A DNA stretch of 64,000 nt from Mangrovivirga halotolerans (GCF_026241165.1 NZ_JAPFQN010000009.1:124001-188000), one strand, 5' to 3'; positions 26,872 through 35,631 are shown, numbered from the stretch's first letter. Made by a program: numbers and translations. Notes: generated by a model from the letters alone, not told the origin.

Positions 26872-27897
26872 ATGAAATACAATAATAGCTTTCTTATATG
26901 CACCCTGGTCTTATTGCTAACCCTCAGTTGCACAAAGAGTAAAGATAACAGGGAAGCAAACAGGGAAGATACCAAGGGGCGGTATGAATTAGTTGCCGAC
27001 TGGCCAAACCTTCCGGAAGGCCTGGTGTTAGGTAGTCCGGCAGGCTTAGGTCTCGATACGGAGGGTAATCTAATGGTTTTTCACCGATCGAGCAGAAGAT
27101 GGGATAGAGATACTATTTCAACTCTACCTTTGATACCGGAGAATACCATATCCACCATCGACACAAATACAGGCGAAATATTGAGGTCATGGGGTAAGAA
27201 TCTGTTTATTATGCCTCATGGACTGGAAGTAGATAATGAAAACAACATTTGGGTTACAGACTGTGGTCTGCACCAGGTTTTTAAATTTGATCAAGAGGGG
27301 AATTTATTAATGACCCTTGGTGAAGCACGAATTCCCGGAAGTGATTCCCTGCATTTTAATATGCCAACAGATATCGCAGTTACTCCCGATGGCTCATTTT
27401 ACATCAGTGATGGATATGGCAACAGTCGGATAATTAAATTTTCTAAGGAAGGAGAATTTTTATACCAATGGGGCGAATTTGGTATTGAAAAGGGTCAATT
27501 TAATACACCACATGCTGTTGATTTGGATAAATATGGCAATGTTTATGTTGCAGACAGGGAAAATAACAGAATTCAAAAATTCGATTCTTTGGGGAATTTC
27601 ATCAATCTATGGCAAAATAAGGTAGCAGAGCAATTGTATTCTGTAACGTTGGACAATAGCAGAGAGCATCTCTTCGGAGTAGATTTCTTTGTTGAAAATG
27701 ACACCCTGGTAAAAGGCTCAGACATATTTCGGTTTGATCTGGATTTAGAACAACAAGTCCAGTTTGGAAGATCCGGAAATTACGAAGGCACTGTTGCGAG
27801 ATACCACGACATCCAAATCGATCGATCGGGAAATATTTACACAGGAGACATTTTAAGTAATAAGGTTCAGAAATTCAGACCGACAGCAAGTAAATAA
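26872..27897 (+). CDS. NHL-repeat lipoprotein resembling peptidyl-alpha-hydroxyglycine alpha-amidating lyase
   Basis: 341 aa from ATG 26872, chosen because it gives the lipoprotein signal MKYNNSFLICTLVLLLTLSC; the frame is open further upstream. The mature part is a six-bladed NHL propeller with PHGLEVDNENNIWVTDCGLH, MPTDIAVTPDGSFYISDGYG and TPHAVDLDKYGNVYVADREN. These recall PAL, the lyase half of peptide-amidating enzymes, whose zinc His ligands sit in such PHG/PHA/HD motifs; a late YHDIQ gives the third His. Catalytic activity is an inference; it could be a generic NHL protein. Confidence 0.7.
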   Translation: MKYNNSFLICTLVLLLTLSCTKSKDNREANREDTKGRYELVADWPNLPEGLVLGSPAGLGLDTEGNLMVFHRSSRRWDRDTISTLPLIPENTISTIDTNTGEILRSWGKNLFIMPHGLEVDNENNIWVTDCGLHQVFKFDQEGNLLMTLGEARIPGSDSLHFNMPTDIAVTPDGSFYISDGYGNSRIIKFSKEGEFLYQWGEFGIEKGQFNTPHAVDLDKYGNVYVADRENNRIQKFDSLGNFINLWQNKVAEQLYSVTLDNSREHLFGVDFFVENDTLVKGSDIFRFDLDLEQQVQFGRSGNYEGTVARYHDIQIDRSGNIYTGDILSNKVQKFRPTASK

Positions 27898-27954
27898 AAG
27901 ATCAACTCCTTCTCGCTGGAGCTTAGCTATTGTATATCTTCAAATGACTTAAAA

Positions 27955-28428
27955 TTGACAGCATCCAAATTACATATCAAGCCTGTAACACAGAACCGGG
28001 ATATTCCATTTGATTTACTTGAATTAGCGGATCCGTCAAGGAGTCATATAAATGAATATTTAAAAACCGGTACCTGCTATGTCGCAAAACTGGATACTAA
28101 AATAGTGGGAGTGTTAGTTCTGGATGAAATTGACTCTACCCGCATTGAAATAAAAAACATAGCCATTGTAGAATCCGAACAAGGCGAAGGACTAGGTAAA
28201 GAACTTTTAAGACATTCAGAAATAATAAGCAGGGAATCAGGTTATGAGAAATTAGTTATTGCAACAGGAAACTCAAGCATTGGGCAACTTGCGCTATACC
28301 AAAAGGAAGGATTTGGAATTAAAGAAATTGACAGAGACTTTTTTATTAGAAATTATACTGAACCGATTTTTGAAAATGGAATACAATGTAAACATAAGAT
28401 TATTTTAGAAAAGGATCTGAAAAGTTAA
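27955..28428 (+). CDS. GNAT acetyltransferase
   Basis: 157 aa. CoA-binding loop ESEQGEGLGKELLRHS (about 73-88) and NSSIGQLALYQKEGFGIKEIDRDFF are typical GNAT motifs. No ATG fits; TTG at 27955 is the likely start. It resembles the second GNAT gene type common in Bacteroidota. Substrate unknown. Confidence 0.75.
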   Translation: MTASKLHIKPVTQNRDIPFDLLELADPSRSHINEYLKTGTCYVAKLDTKIVGVLVLDEIDSTRIEIKNIAIVESEQGEGLGKELLRHSEIISRESGYEKLVIATGNSSIGQLALYQKEGFGIKEIDRDFFIRNYTEPIFENGIQCKHKIILEKDLKS

Positions 28429-28445
28429 AGGATACACGATAATTA

Positions 28446-28453
28446 TAACTTTG
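28446..28453 (+). promoter_or_regulatory. Candidate -7 box (TAACTTTG)
   Basis: TAACTTTG matches TAnnTTTG, 41 nt before the ATG of the lipoprotein at 28495; no clear -33 TTG. Confidence 0.4.
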
Positions 28454-28494
28454 TAGGAATAAATTTTTTAATCATTCTTATATTAACCTATAAA

Positions 28495-29202
28495 ATGAAA
28501 TATACAATTAACCTATTTTTTATCCTCTGCCTGACATTCAGTTCATGTGATTGTCGATACCAGCTATCGGGTGTTGTATTAGACCAAAGGTCTGGTAATC
28601 CTATCGAGAGTGTTGCAATTGGTAAGACCGATACGGCTGATTTAGATAATCCATTTAATAGAAAAACAATAACTACAAAAAATGGGTCGTATGAAATTAG
28701 TGGAGTCGCAGGAAGTTGTAACGAGATTACTATGTATTTCACAAAAACCGGGTATACAACTGAGAAAATAACCCTCCAAAACAATTCAACAGACACGATT
28801 TTCCTTCAACCCACCTCCGAGCAAAAGGCTGAACTATTTGATCTCAACAAAGATTTTGACATTGTAGACCTTCAGAAATCAAATGATTATCCATCTTCCG
28901 ATACAGATACTGCGAAATGTGAAAAATGGACCTTGAGTAAAGCGGAGATAAAAAAGATAATCAACGAATCAAAGCCAATAAACGGACCCGAATGGCATCA
29001 TTTGTTTGGACATTATCCGTGTAGCATAGACGGTATACTAATACAAAATTCAGCTGAATATGATTATTCCATCAATAGTGGCGCCTGGCTTACAATAAGT
29101 TCTTCAGATACAACATTGATGTTTGGAAGTTTTAAAGAAGAAAACAATAAATATTTCCTCGATTCAGCCTGGTCAGAGGAGGAAATGGAAGGGAATGAAT
29201 AA
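28495..29202 (+). CDS. Lipoprotein with carboxypeptidase-regulatory-like domain
   Basis: 235 aa. Signal ends at Cys in FSSCDC (about 17). Residues 20-105 form a carboxypeptidase-regulatory-like beta-sandwich (LSGVVLDQRSGNPIESVAIG...GSYEISGVAGSCNEI...KTGYTTEKITL). The C-terminal 130 residues are of unknown type, with HHLFGHYPCSIDGIL and a Trp-rich tail. Overlaps the next gene by 8 nt, suggesting coupling. Confidence 0.65.
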   Translation: MKYTINLFFILCLTFSSCDCRYQLSGVVLDQRSGNPIESVAIGKTDTADLDNPFNRKTITTKNGSYEISGVAGSCNEITMYFTKTGYTTEKITLQNNSTDTIFLQPTSEQKAELFDLNKDFDIVDLQKSNDYPSSDTDTAKCEKWTLSKAEIKKIINESKPINGPEWHHLFGHYPCSIDGILIQNSAEYDYSINSGAWLTISSSDTTLMFGSFKEENNKYFLDSAWSEEEMEGNE

Positions 29203-29656
29203 TGTGCCTGAAATGAATGACAATAAAGGTCTTGAAGAGGTGTTTTTATTAACTGACAATTCGGATTTTTCGATAGCTCTCCAGGAAATACTGGTAAAGC
29301 GATACAGTGAAAATCCGAGTTCACTTAATGAAGTACAATTGAATTTATTTCTGACTATGCATTTAGAAGATGCAGGCCAGGCAGATAGTATTTTAAGTTT
29401 TTTACAAGAAGAGTTTCCGGGATATAAGGAAAGGGTAATAGAATCACTAAATGAAATTGGAGCGATTCAATCGTCAAAAATAATTAAACAAGCCGTTAGT
29501 TTATTACCAAAAGACGGTAGCTGGTTTTATGAAAACTCAGATGAGGATGCTGAAAAATTAATGGACCAGCTGGACATTGAATTCTCAAATTATCCTGATG
29601 GATCATTAAAAGATTTATATCGGAAATATGCCGAAGAACGCAGAGATCAGTTTTGA
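29195..29656 (+). CDS. Small cytosolic protein of unknown function
   Basis: 153 aa if started at ATG 29195, which overlaps the upstream stop by 8 nt; an ATG six codons later is also possible, and the frame is open back to 29123. Acidic, mostly helical, no signal peptide. EEVFLLTDNSDFSIALQEILVKRY and DMEDAGQADSILSFL-like segments suggest a helical bundle. Cotranscribed with the lipoprotein at 28495. No family recognised. Confidence 0.6.
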   Translation: MNNVPEMNDNKGLEEVFLLTDNSDFSIALQEILVKRYSENPSSLNEVQLNLFLTMHLEDAGQADSILSFLQEEFPGYKERVIESLNEIGAIQSSKIIKQAVSLLPKDGSWFYENSDEDAEKLMDQLDIEFSNYPDGSLKDLYRKYAEERRDQF

Positions 29657-29720
29657 AAAATAAAAAATTACCGTGACATTGTAGGTGGCACATTAACCAA
29701 ATCAGAGGATATTATCAAAA

Positions 29721-30113
29721 ATGAATAAAATGAAGAGCAGTATCATAAAAGGAATTACACTACTAATGTTCTCAAGTCTGATAATCTCTTTTGTAGCATA
29801 TAAGTCCGGATATTTAGGTGGGTTGAAATCTACGTACCAGGTAAGTCCAAATGGAAGTGCGTTAAACAATCAAACAGGTACTGTTCCCGGTGATGATTCG
29901 CTCAAAAGAATAGAAATGATGTCCTCATCCAAAGTGTTGATTTTAAGAGATCACACCATTCAGACTAACGATACTAATGCAGTTCAAACAGATTCAACTA
30001 AGAAAATCAACCCATTGATATACAGTTCGAAATCCGGAATCATTTTAAAGCCGGAGGATTATAAAAAACTAAAGAAAGATTCAATATTAATCGATACCCT
30101 GATTAGAAAATGA
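29721..30113 (+). CDS. Small membrane-anchored protein, unknown function
   Basis: 130 aa. A single N-terminal hydrophobic segment (about 9-28) anchors a Ser/Thr/Asn-rich outside part; the start is ATG 29721 or 29730. Its last 4 nt overlap the start of the fatty-acid-hydroxylase-family gene (ATGA), so they are translationally coupled. No family recognised. Confidence 0.6.
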   Translation: MNKMKSSIIKGITLLMFSSLIISFVAYKSGYLGGLKSTYQVSPNGSALNNQTGTVPGDDSLKRIEMMSSSKVLILRDHTIQTNDTNAVQTDSTKKINPLIYSSKSGIILKPEDYKKLKKDSILIDTLIRK

Positions 30114-30925
30114 CAGGATCGGAACTATATGAAATAATCGAAGCAACCGGGATCAGCCTAGTCTTCCTGATTTTGGTATTTCTGCCAATGGAAAAAGTAT
30201 TCCCGGCAAAAAGAAACCAAAAGTTCTTCAGACCCAGGTGGATACTGGATTTTTGCTTTTTCCTGGGACAATATCTCCTTTGGAGCGGATTAGTTTTATG
30301 GGTTCTGAACTACTTTGGAGAATATTTAACGTCAATTGTGCCCAAATCCTTTCAATCAATAATTAAAAGTCAGCCGTTTATAATTCAAGTATTTGAAGTG
30401 CTGTTTTTGAGTGACTTTCTTATTTACTGGGGGCACAGGCTACAGCATAGCGTAGATTTTTTGTGGCGATTTCATAAGGTACATCACAGTGCAGAGCATC
30501 TAGATTGGCTGGCTGCACACCGTGAACATCCGCTAGATTCTATTTACACTATTGGATTAATCAATTTACCGGCATTTATCATGGGATTTCCGCTAGAGTC
30601 TATTGCCGGTATTATTGCATTTAGAGGAATATGGGCGATATATATTCATTCGAATGTGAGGTTACCCATCGGTCCTTTGAGAGTTTTAATCGGGGCACCG
30701 GAGTTACACCACTGGCATCACGATCTGGACAGGAGAGCCGGGAATTATGCCAATATTTCACCCATTATGGATGTGATATTCGGAACCTATAAATGCCCGG
30801 ATACCGAACCCGAGAAATTCGGAATAAAAGAAGAATCTCCGAACACATATTTAGGGCAAATTATCGAACCCATATTACCTGTTAAAACCTGGAAAAAGAT
30901 AAAACGAAGACCTGAAAAGCAGTAA
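30110..30925 (+). CDS. Sterol desaturase / fatty acid hydroxylase family membrane protein
   Basis: 271 aa. Eight-histidine di-iron motifs are in place: H109-RLQ-H113, H122-KV-HH126, an intervening H137/H140 (AAHREHP) and PELHHWHHD near 205-213. At least four membrane segments precede and flank them. Family members hydroxylate or desaturate lipid chains with oxygen. Lipid substrate unknown. Coupled to the preceding small gene. Confidence 0.88.
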   Translation: MTGSELYEIIEATGISLVFLILVFLPMEKVFPAKRNQKFFRPRWILDFCFFLGQYLLWSGLVLWVLNYFGEYLTSIVPKSFQSIIKSQPFIIQVFEVLFLSDFLIYWGHRLQHSVDFLWRFHKVHHSAEHLDWLAAHREHPLDSIYTIGLINLPAFIMGFPLESIAGIIAFRGIWAIYIHSNVRLPIGPLRVLIGAPELHHWHHDLDRRAGNYANISPIMDVIFGTYKCPDTEPEKFGIKEESPNTYLGQIIEPILPVKTWKKIKRRPEKQ

Positions 30926-31069
30926 TAATACGATGAAACCTTTTTATCCGAGACTACTAAAGCATTTAATGATTATAAAACACTTAACCTACCATTCCTG
31001 GTAATTATACTAACCGGTTTTTTACCGATAAAACCACTTTCATTTTTTATACCGGACGAAAAATTTGAT

Positions 31070-31462
31070 TTGGTCATCAAGGGGCAGGAGATGGGGTGCC
31101 CATGCCCGGAATTTAAGATCCTATCCGGAGAATTAGTATTACCGGATAGTATTACCCGTAAATACAAGAATCTATACAAAGAAGAGATCAACCTGACTTC
31201 CAATTCATTACTTCAAAGTTACAACTATGAAGTCTACCACCAGGATATTTATGTGAGTGGTGAGTTGGTTGATGTGGAACAACTGCCTGAAAATGCCAAT
31301 GTCCCGGTATTCGAAGTGCAGAAATGGAAAATCAAAAAATACCTTCCCCAACTACTGATCTGGAATAAGGTGCTACTGGTTATCTATTTGATTGTTATGG
31401 GAATAGGGTTGGGATATTATTTGTTTAGAGGTGGGAGGTATGTGCTTAAAGAAGTTAAGTGA
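31070..31462 (+). CDS. Small membrane protein, N-terminus unresolved
   Basis: Given from the TTG at 31070 (130 aa). The frame is open without a start codon back to 30929 and codes there for a hydrophobic stretch (FLVIILTGFLPI) that looks like the real N-terminal membrane segment. An ATG at 30933 lies in another frame (MKPFYPRLLKHLMIIK), pointing to a possible one-base frameshift near 30980. The C-terminus holds a second membrane segment (LLVIYLIVMGIGLGYYLF) and the mid part CPCPEF is a Cys pair. No family recognised. Confidence 0.5.
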   Translation: MVIKGQEMGCPCPEFKILSGELVLPDSITRKYKNLYKEEINLTSNSLLQSYNYEVYHQDIYVSGELVDVEQLPENANVPVFEVQKWKIKKYLPQLLIWNKVLLVIYLIVMGIGLGYYLFRGGRYVLKEVK

Positions 31463-31843
31463 TTGTATTGAGGCGATGGATATTTTGTTTCTATTTTTCA
31501 AAACGAATGGAATTCTTAATACTAACATGATGGTTTAAGAATCCTCTAAAGTTCATTTTATATTATTACAAGAACCTTTGGTATTTTGTGAATAAAACCG
31601 GTTACAAACATTAATCAATTAGTATTAATAATAGAAAGAGTTTGAATTCGTAAAGGAAACAGCTATTTTCGAACTTTTAGAAAGAAATTTATCAACAACT
31701 AAGCATAACACTATATATGGAATAAGCGCAACAGAGTCGTAGTTAGCCAATAGTTTTGTGCGATTTAGCCTGACACCCTGACACTTAATTGATTGACAAA
31801 TGAAGGTTAGAAAAAAAAGAAAAAGTTTGCGAATGGATAGGTG
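31463..31843. other. Intergenic region with promoter block M1 inside
   Basis: No protein gene is supported. Contains the M1 promoter block (31638-31735) and AT-rich sequence. Confidence 0.5.
31638..31735 (+). repeat. Dispersed promoter block M1
   Basis: TTTG at 31641-31644 and TATTTTCG at 31664-31671 with a 19-nt spacer, then CTTTTAG, TTTATCAACAAC and a TATGGAATAAGCGCAA segment. Three similar copies lie at 35753, 37686 and 42315. Confidence 0.8.
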
Positions 31844-32125
31844 AAAACCTGATAGACCAAATTCTGATTCAATTATTGGATTAGCGATTGATTCATTGGG
31901 AAATGGAGAAATACATGGATTGAGACACCATTTAGAAGAAAACATAATTTACTTGTATATTAGGTCTGGAGATTCCTTTTACCGATTTGTATTAAACAAC
32001 TTGCGAAATATATAAAAATGGATTTGACTGAATACTTGGATTTGTCAGCTGGTTATCGATTTTTGATTGATGGTAATAATTATGAGAATGTGTGGCATGA
32101 TGAAAGTTTGGTTGATATAATCTGA
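31844..32125 (+). pseudogene. Probable decayed small coding region
   Basis: An open stretch 31844-32015 encodes a protein-like sequence (SDSIIGLAIDSLGNGEIHGL...YIRSGDSFYRFVLNN) with no start and a stop; a second stretch begins at ATG 32018 in a shifted frame and runs 35 codons (MDLTEYLDLSAGYRFLIDGN) to 32125. Together they look like one gene broken by a frameshift. Function cannot be named. Confidence 0.3.
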
Positions 32126-32136
32126 ATATACTTTAA

Positions 32137-32733
32137 ATGAACCAAGATTATATTTTAGCTCTTCAAAGAGCAGACCTTTCAGAATGGTTACTTCACTTAA
32201 CAAAAGGTAATGAAGACGAAGCATATTTGGACTTATTAAGTATTCTTAATTCTTTTAAAATCAATTCCTCAAAACATTATCAAATTACAAATTTTGATCC
32301 TGAAGGAGCAACGTGTTTTTACGATGTGCCGCTAGGTTCGCTAAAACAACTAATAGACACAAATCCAAATAAACGAAAAGGATTTGGCATTATAGTAGCA
32401 AAAAGAATTTTTTGGTATCTAGGAGGTAGACCTGTAATTTATACAGATAGTGTGGGATTAAATTGGCCATTAACAGAAAAATATAGACTAGTAAATACAA
32501 ACTTAGACTCAATTCCTCCAATAGATTGGTCACATGAGAGAGAATGGAGGTTTAAAGGTGATTTCTATCTATACAATGAGATCCTTTATAATAATTCAAT
32601 TAACTGGTGGTGGCCTTGTGTTGAGAATATGGATTATGCAAAAGATTTACTTTTTAAATTTCAAAATATTAATTCTATCTATATTAGGGAATTGAATCAA
32701 ACTATTGATAGAAATTTTAATGTTATTAGCTAA
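32137..32733 (+). CDS. AbiGi-like (DUF2743-type) protein
   Basis: 198 aa. The block GATCFYDVPLGSLKQL (about 57-72), then KGFGIIVAKRIFWYLGGRPVIY (about 81-102) and a closing SHEREWRF (about 143-150) fits the AbiGi antitoxin/DUF2743 group of abortive infection proteins, by memory of the family's FCFTEIPL, FGIGF and EREWR motifs. No partner AbiG-type effector is adjacent. The actual role could be different; the family call is moderate. Confidence 0.55.
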   Translation: MNQDYILALQRADLSEWLLHLTKGNEDEAYLDLLSILNSFKINSSKHYQITNFDPEGATCFYDVPLGSLKQLIDTNPNKRKGFGIIVAKRIFWYLGGRPVIYTDSVGLNWPLTEKYRLVNTNLDSIPPIDWSHEREWRFKGDFYLYNEILYNNSINWWWPCVENMDYAKDLLFKFQNINSIYIRELNQTIDRNFNVIS

Positions 32734-32826
32734 CAATAAACTGCAGACAACAATGGCTCATAAAGCGTGGGCCTTTAACTTTGTAAACCATCTGCCTTTA
32801 CGAACATAAACCTACACCTTATACAA

Positions 32827-33267
32827 ATGAGAAAAGAGCTTGAAAATATTTATAATGATTTTTATGAAGGGTATCCCTTCTTCGGTAGGATATTATATAC
32901 ACCCGAAAAGAAAATGTATGTTGGATCAGAATTAGGAAATAGTATCATCCAAATTATAAAACAAGAATTAAAACAGTCAGAAAAATTCAAAGTTGGTAAT
33001 GTAACAATCCGACCAGATGCAAAACTATTTACCTTAATAATCTTTCACCAAATGGTCGCCATCCCAATATTAAGTGATAAAAAATCAGTAAATACTGAAA
33101 ACATTAATAGCTTTATTAAAAGTGATATTAATGATTTGATGAATTTTGCAAAAGAGGAAAAACAAAACTCACAGGTGAAAGAAGTCACAGCTCATACTAT
33201 ATTATCCTTAATAGATAAGCATTGGGATTCTCTGAATATTTCAAAACAAGAATGGTGGAATGACTGA
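32827..33267 (+). CDS. Protein of unknown function, first of a membrane-protein pair
   Basis: 146 aa cytosolic protein, no signal peptide or recognisable motif. Short conserved-looking block YVGSELGNSIIQIIKQEL near the middle. Its last 8 nt overlap the start of the following membrane-protein gene, so the two form a coupled unit. It is unlike other window proteins. Confidence 0.6.
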   Translation: MRKELENIYNDFYEGYPFFGRILYTPEKKMYVGSELGNSIIQIIKQELKQSEKFKVGNVTIRPDAKLFTLIIFHQMVAIPILSDKKSVNTENINSFIKSDINDLMNFAKEEKQNSQVKEVTAHTILSLIDKHWDSLNISKQEWWND

Positions 33268-33817
33268 AAATGAACAACATAAAAAAGATGCGGTATTAAT
33301 TTCCGTTGGCTTAAGTAGTCAATTGATTGCTGCCTCACTTGCATTTATAGCAATAACTGGTGGGATAGTAACATTCGTTCTTACCAACCGCACCCCCACT
33401 TGTTGGTTTTACACACTATATTCTTTTGCACTAATTGCATTTGTTGTAAGTATGTATTTTGGGGGGAAAGGAATCCAACTTGTTAAGAAAAGTGGGGAAT
33501 CAGGTAACTGGAAAACTAAAGATAACATTGATCCCAACTGGTTTGATTACCAAACAAAATCAATTCTGTTTGGAATTGTGATAGCAGTGTTCCTTCCATT
33601 TACCGGGGAACCTAAAGAGAAGAAGAATGATGAACTCAAGCAAATAATTGAAATTTTAAAATTAGAATTAAATTTAAAGTCAGAATCGGTAGAGCAAAAT
33701 TTAACTTCTGATAGTTTGAGAAATATCAAATTAATTGAAATAGAGAAACGAATTGAAAAATTAGAGAGTAAAGCACCTAATAAAGAAAATATATCAACTT
33801 TGCCCAATAAACACTAA
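33260..33817 (+). CDS. Three-helix membrane protein with C-terminal coiled coil
   Basis: 185 aa. Hydrophobic helices at about 15-37, 45-63 and 95-115; then a charged coiled-coil tail (about 118-175, repeated Glu/Leu/Lys). Coupled to the preceding gene by an 8-nt overlap. A soluble protein with a small membrane protein beside AbiGi-like and RES genes fits the outline of a membrane-effector defence pair, but no homology supports it. Confidence 0.6.
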   Translation: MTENEQHKKDAVLISVGLSSQLIAASLAFIAITGGIVTFVLTNRTPTCWFYTLYSFALIAFVVSMYFGGKGIQLVKKSGESGNWKTKDNIDPNWFDYQTKSILFGIVIAVFLPFTGEPKEKKNDELKQIIEILKLELNLKSESVEQNLTSDSLRNIKLIEIEKRIEKLESKAPNKENISTLPNKH

Positions 33818-33936
33818 AATGGAAATGCAAACTAACATTTTTGTTTTAATAATGAAGACGAGAAATTGTAATATTTCTATTTACCAGGATAACAACTCAT
33901 TTTAGTTAAACCATTGTGCGTCATTTTAAAAAAAAA

Positions 33937-34983
33937 ATGAATTTAAAAGAAAAACTTTGTTCAGAATGTTTCACAGATCAAGGACTTAAACTCTTGGCGG
34001 AGAGAATTGGAATAGAAAATCCCGAAAATTGCATCAATTGTTCAAATTCAAATGGAATCAAATTAAACATTGAACAAATAGAAACTTTAGCTTATAGATT
34101 TTTCGTCGTAGGCAGTATCTTTAAACCAGACTATGGCGCATCACCTATAATTCAATTCAATGAACATAAAAAAACAAATATTAAGTTATCTAAATCACTA
34201 CAAAAAGACATCAAGTTATTTGAAAAAGAACTAGGGGTTGGATTTTTTCATTATGGACCTAGACTTTGGATGCTAGGAGAGATTGAACCTCTTAAAGACT
34301 TGCAAGATAAGAAAACAAGAAAATCAATTTTCAAAAGAATAATCAAAGAATTCCCGACAGTTTTATTAAAAGAAAATGAATTGTTCTATAGAATTAGAAT
34401 AAACCCTGAGAACCCAGGAGCTGAAAATGAATATGATAGCTCACCATATCCAGGAAAAGGAAGATTAGACAGTGAAAATCATCAAGTATTATATGGTTCT
34501 CAAGATTTAGAAGTGTGCATACACGAATGCAGAGTAACAGTAGAGGACGAAATATATGTTGCAACATTAACTCCAAAGAAGACTTTAAAACTTTTAGACT
34601 TGACAGAGCTTATTGATGAAGAATGCACTGAATTTGAAAGTCTTGACTTATCAATACAAATGTTGTTTTTAGCTTCCAAACATTCCTATGAAATTTCAAA
34701 AGAATTAAGTCTCTATGTAAAAGATAAAGGATTTGATGGCATTATCTATCCTTCTTTTTTTAGTTTAGTAAGGTCAGGAAAAATTCCATTCCCAACGGTT
34801 TATGGAATTTCAACAAGAAGAATTCCTCAGTATAAAGAATTTGAAAAAACATGTACAATTTGGAACCTTGCTTTATTTGGAAGTCCCATAAAAGATAAAA
34901 CTATTGGGGTTAAAAATATTAATAAACTTGTACTGAATAGAATAATTTATGATTATCAATTTGGTCCTGCCGAAATAAATTAA
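33937..34983 (+). CDS. RES-domain NAD+ phosphorylase-like protein with HEPN/RES N-terminal domain
   Basis: 348 aa from ATG 33937 (a GTG-initiated extension is possible). Two Cys pairs, CSECF and CINCS, near the N-terminus form a likely zinc ribbon, followed by a helical HEPN/RES-N region. The RES fold follows: FYRIRI (Arg, about 150), GSQDLEVCIHECR (Glu, about 190) and PSFFSLVRS (Ser, about 270). RES domains degrade NAD+ and are toxins of RES-Xre systems; no Xre gene is next to it. Activity and immunity are not shown. Confidence 0.75.
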   Translation: MNLKEKLCSECFTDQGLKLLAERIGIENPENCINCSNSNGIKLNIEQIETLAYRFFVVGSIFKPDYGASPIIQFNEHKKTNIKLSKSLQKDIKLFEKELGVGFFHYGPRLWMLGEIEPLKDLQDKKTRKSIFKRIIKEFPTVLLKENELFYRIRINPENPGAENEYDSSPYPGKGRLDSENHQVLYGSQDLEVCIHECRVTVEDEIYVATLTPKKTLKLLDLTELIDEECTEFESLDLSIQMLFLASKHSYEISKELSLYVKDKGFDGIIYPSFFSLVRSGKIPFPTVYGISTRRIPQYKEFEKTCTIWNLALFGSPIKDKTIGVKNINKLVLNRIIYDYQFGPAEIN

Positions 34984-35120
34984 AAACGCTCCCAGCTGTT
35001 TGGAGTTTAGCGATAGTGTAACTTCAGACTTTTAATGAAAAGCAGGGATTGTATCCCGGTCAAATAAATAAGTTTGCTTCATTATATTTGACTGATGGAT
35101 AAAGGCTATAAAATTCGAGA

Positions 35121-35236
35121 CTCCACTGGTGTGCGCTTCTTTTTCAGCAAAACACGTATCCTTTATACAAATGGTTAATAGCTTTGGAATTATTATGGCA
35201 GGCAAGCGTATTTCTTCACTACGCGCACCAGTGGAG
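35121..35236. repeat. BIME-like dispersed repeat, copy R2 (complete)
   Basis: 116 bp with inverted ends: CTCCACTGGTGTGCG at 35121-35135 and CGCGCACCAGTGGAG ending at 35236. Between them are the TTTTTCAGCAAAACACG segment and GGCAAGCGTATTTCTTCACTACGCGC. This copy shows the element's symmetry most clearly. Confidence 0.85.
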
Positions 35237-35391
35237 AATTAATAACCAATCGATTCAAAGATCAAAAATTAGAATATTTTCATCATAATCCTGTAGAATC
35301 TGGTATAGTGAAACGTCCTGAAGATTATGTTTATTCAAGTGCAAGTAATTATAGTGGGGAACAGGGATTAATTGATGTTAGTTTGTTGTAA
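35227..35391 (+). pseudogene. RAYT transposase C-terminal remnant, copy 1
   Basis: A 54-codon open stretch ends at TAA 35389-35391 and encodes FHHNPVESGIVKRPEDYVYSS and SNYSGEQGLIDVSLL, matching the intact RAYT end at 12494 (IHENPLRNGLV...PEDYRYSSARDY). No N-terminal half or HxH is present. Flanked by R2 and by GAGTC-ACA-GACTC. Confidence 0.85.
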
Positions 35392-35466
35392 AGTGTCCGA
35401 GTCACAGACTCTGCATTTCATAAAAAGTTTGAAGTTGTCCTGCGGAACACTCCAAACAGCGGGGGC

Positions 35467-35631
35467 ACCAGTAGAGAATTAATAACTAATCAATTTAAAG
35501 ATCAAAAATTATAATATATTCATAATAATCCTGTAGAATCTGGTATAGTGAAACGTCCTGAAGATTATTTTTATTCAAGTGCAAGTAATTATAGTGGGGA
35601 ACAGGGATTAATTGATGTTATTTTGTTGTAA
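35467..35631 (+). pseudogene. RAYT transposase C-terminal remnant, copy 2
   Basis: Same frame as copy 1 with an in-frame TAA where copy 1 has GAA, then IHNNPVESGIVKRPEDYFYSS. Copy 2 keeps the IHNNP spelling more like other RAYTs, while copy 1 has FHHNP, so the two have decayed separately since duplication. Confidence 0.8.

Noticed and set aside
31625-31945. 106-aa minus-strand ORF
   Set aside because: Runs through promoter block M1 and against the protein-like plus-strand frame; composition is not protein-like.
32734-32826. Integron attC site after the AbiGi-like gene
   Set aside because: TAACAA and similar letters occur but no paired RYYYAAC/GTTRRRY core with matching arms was found, and no integrase is present.
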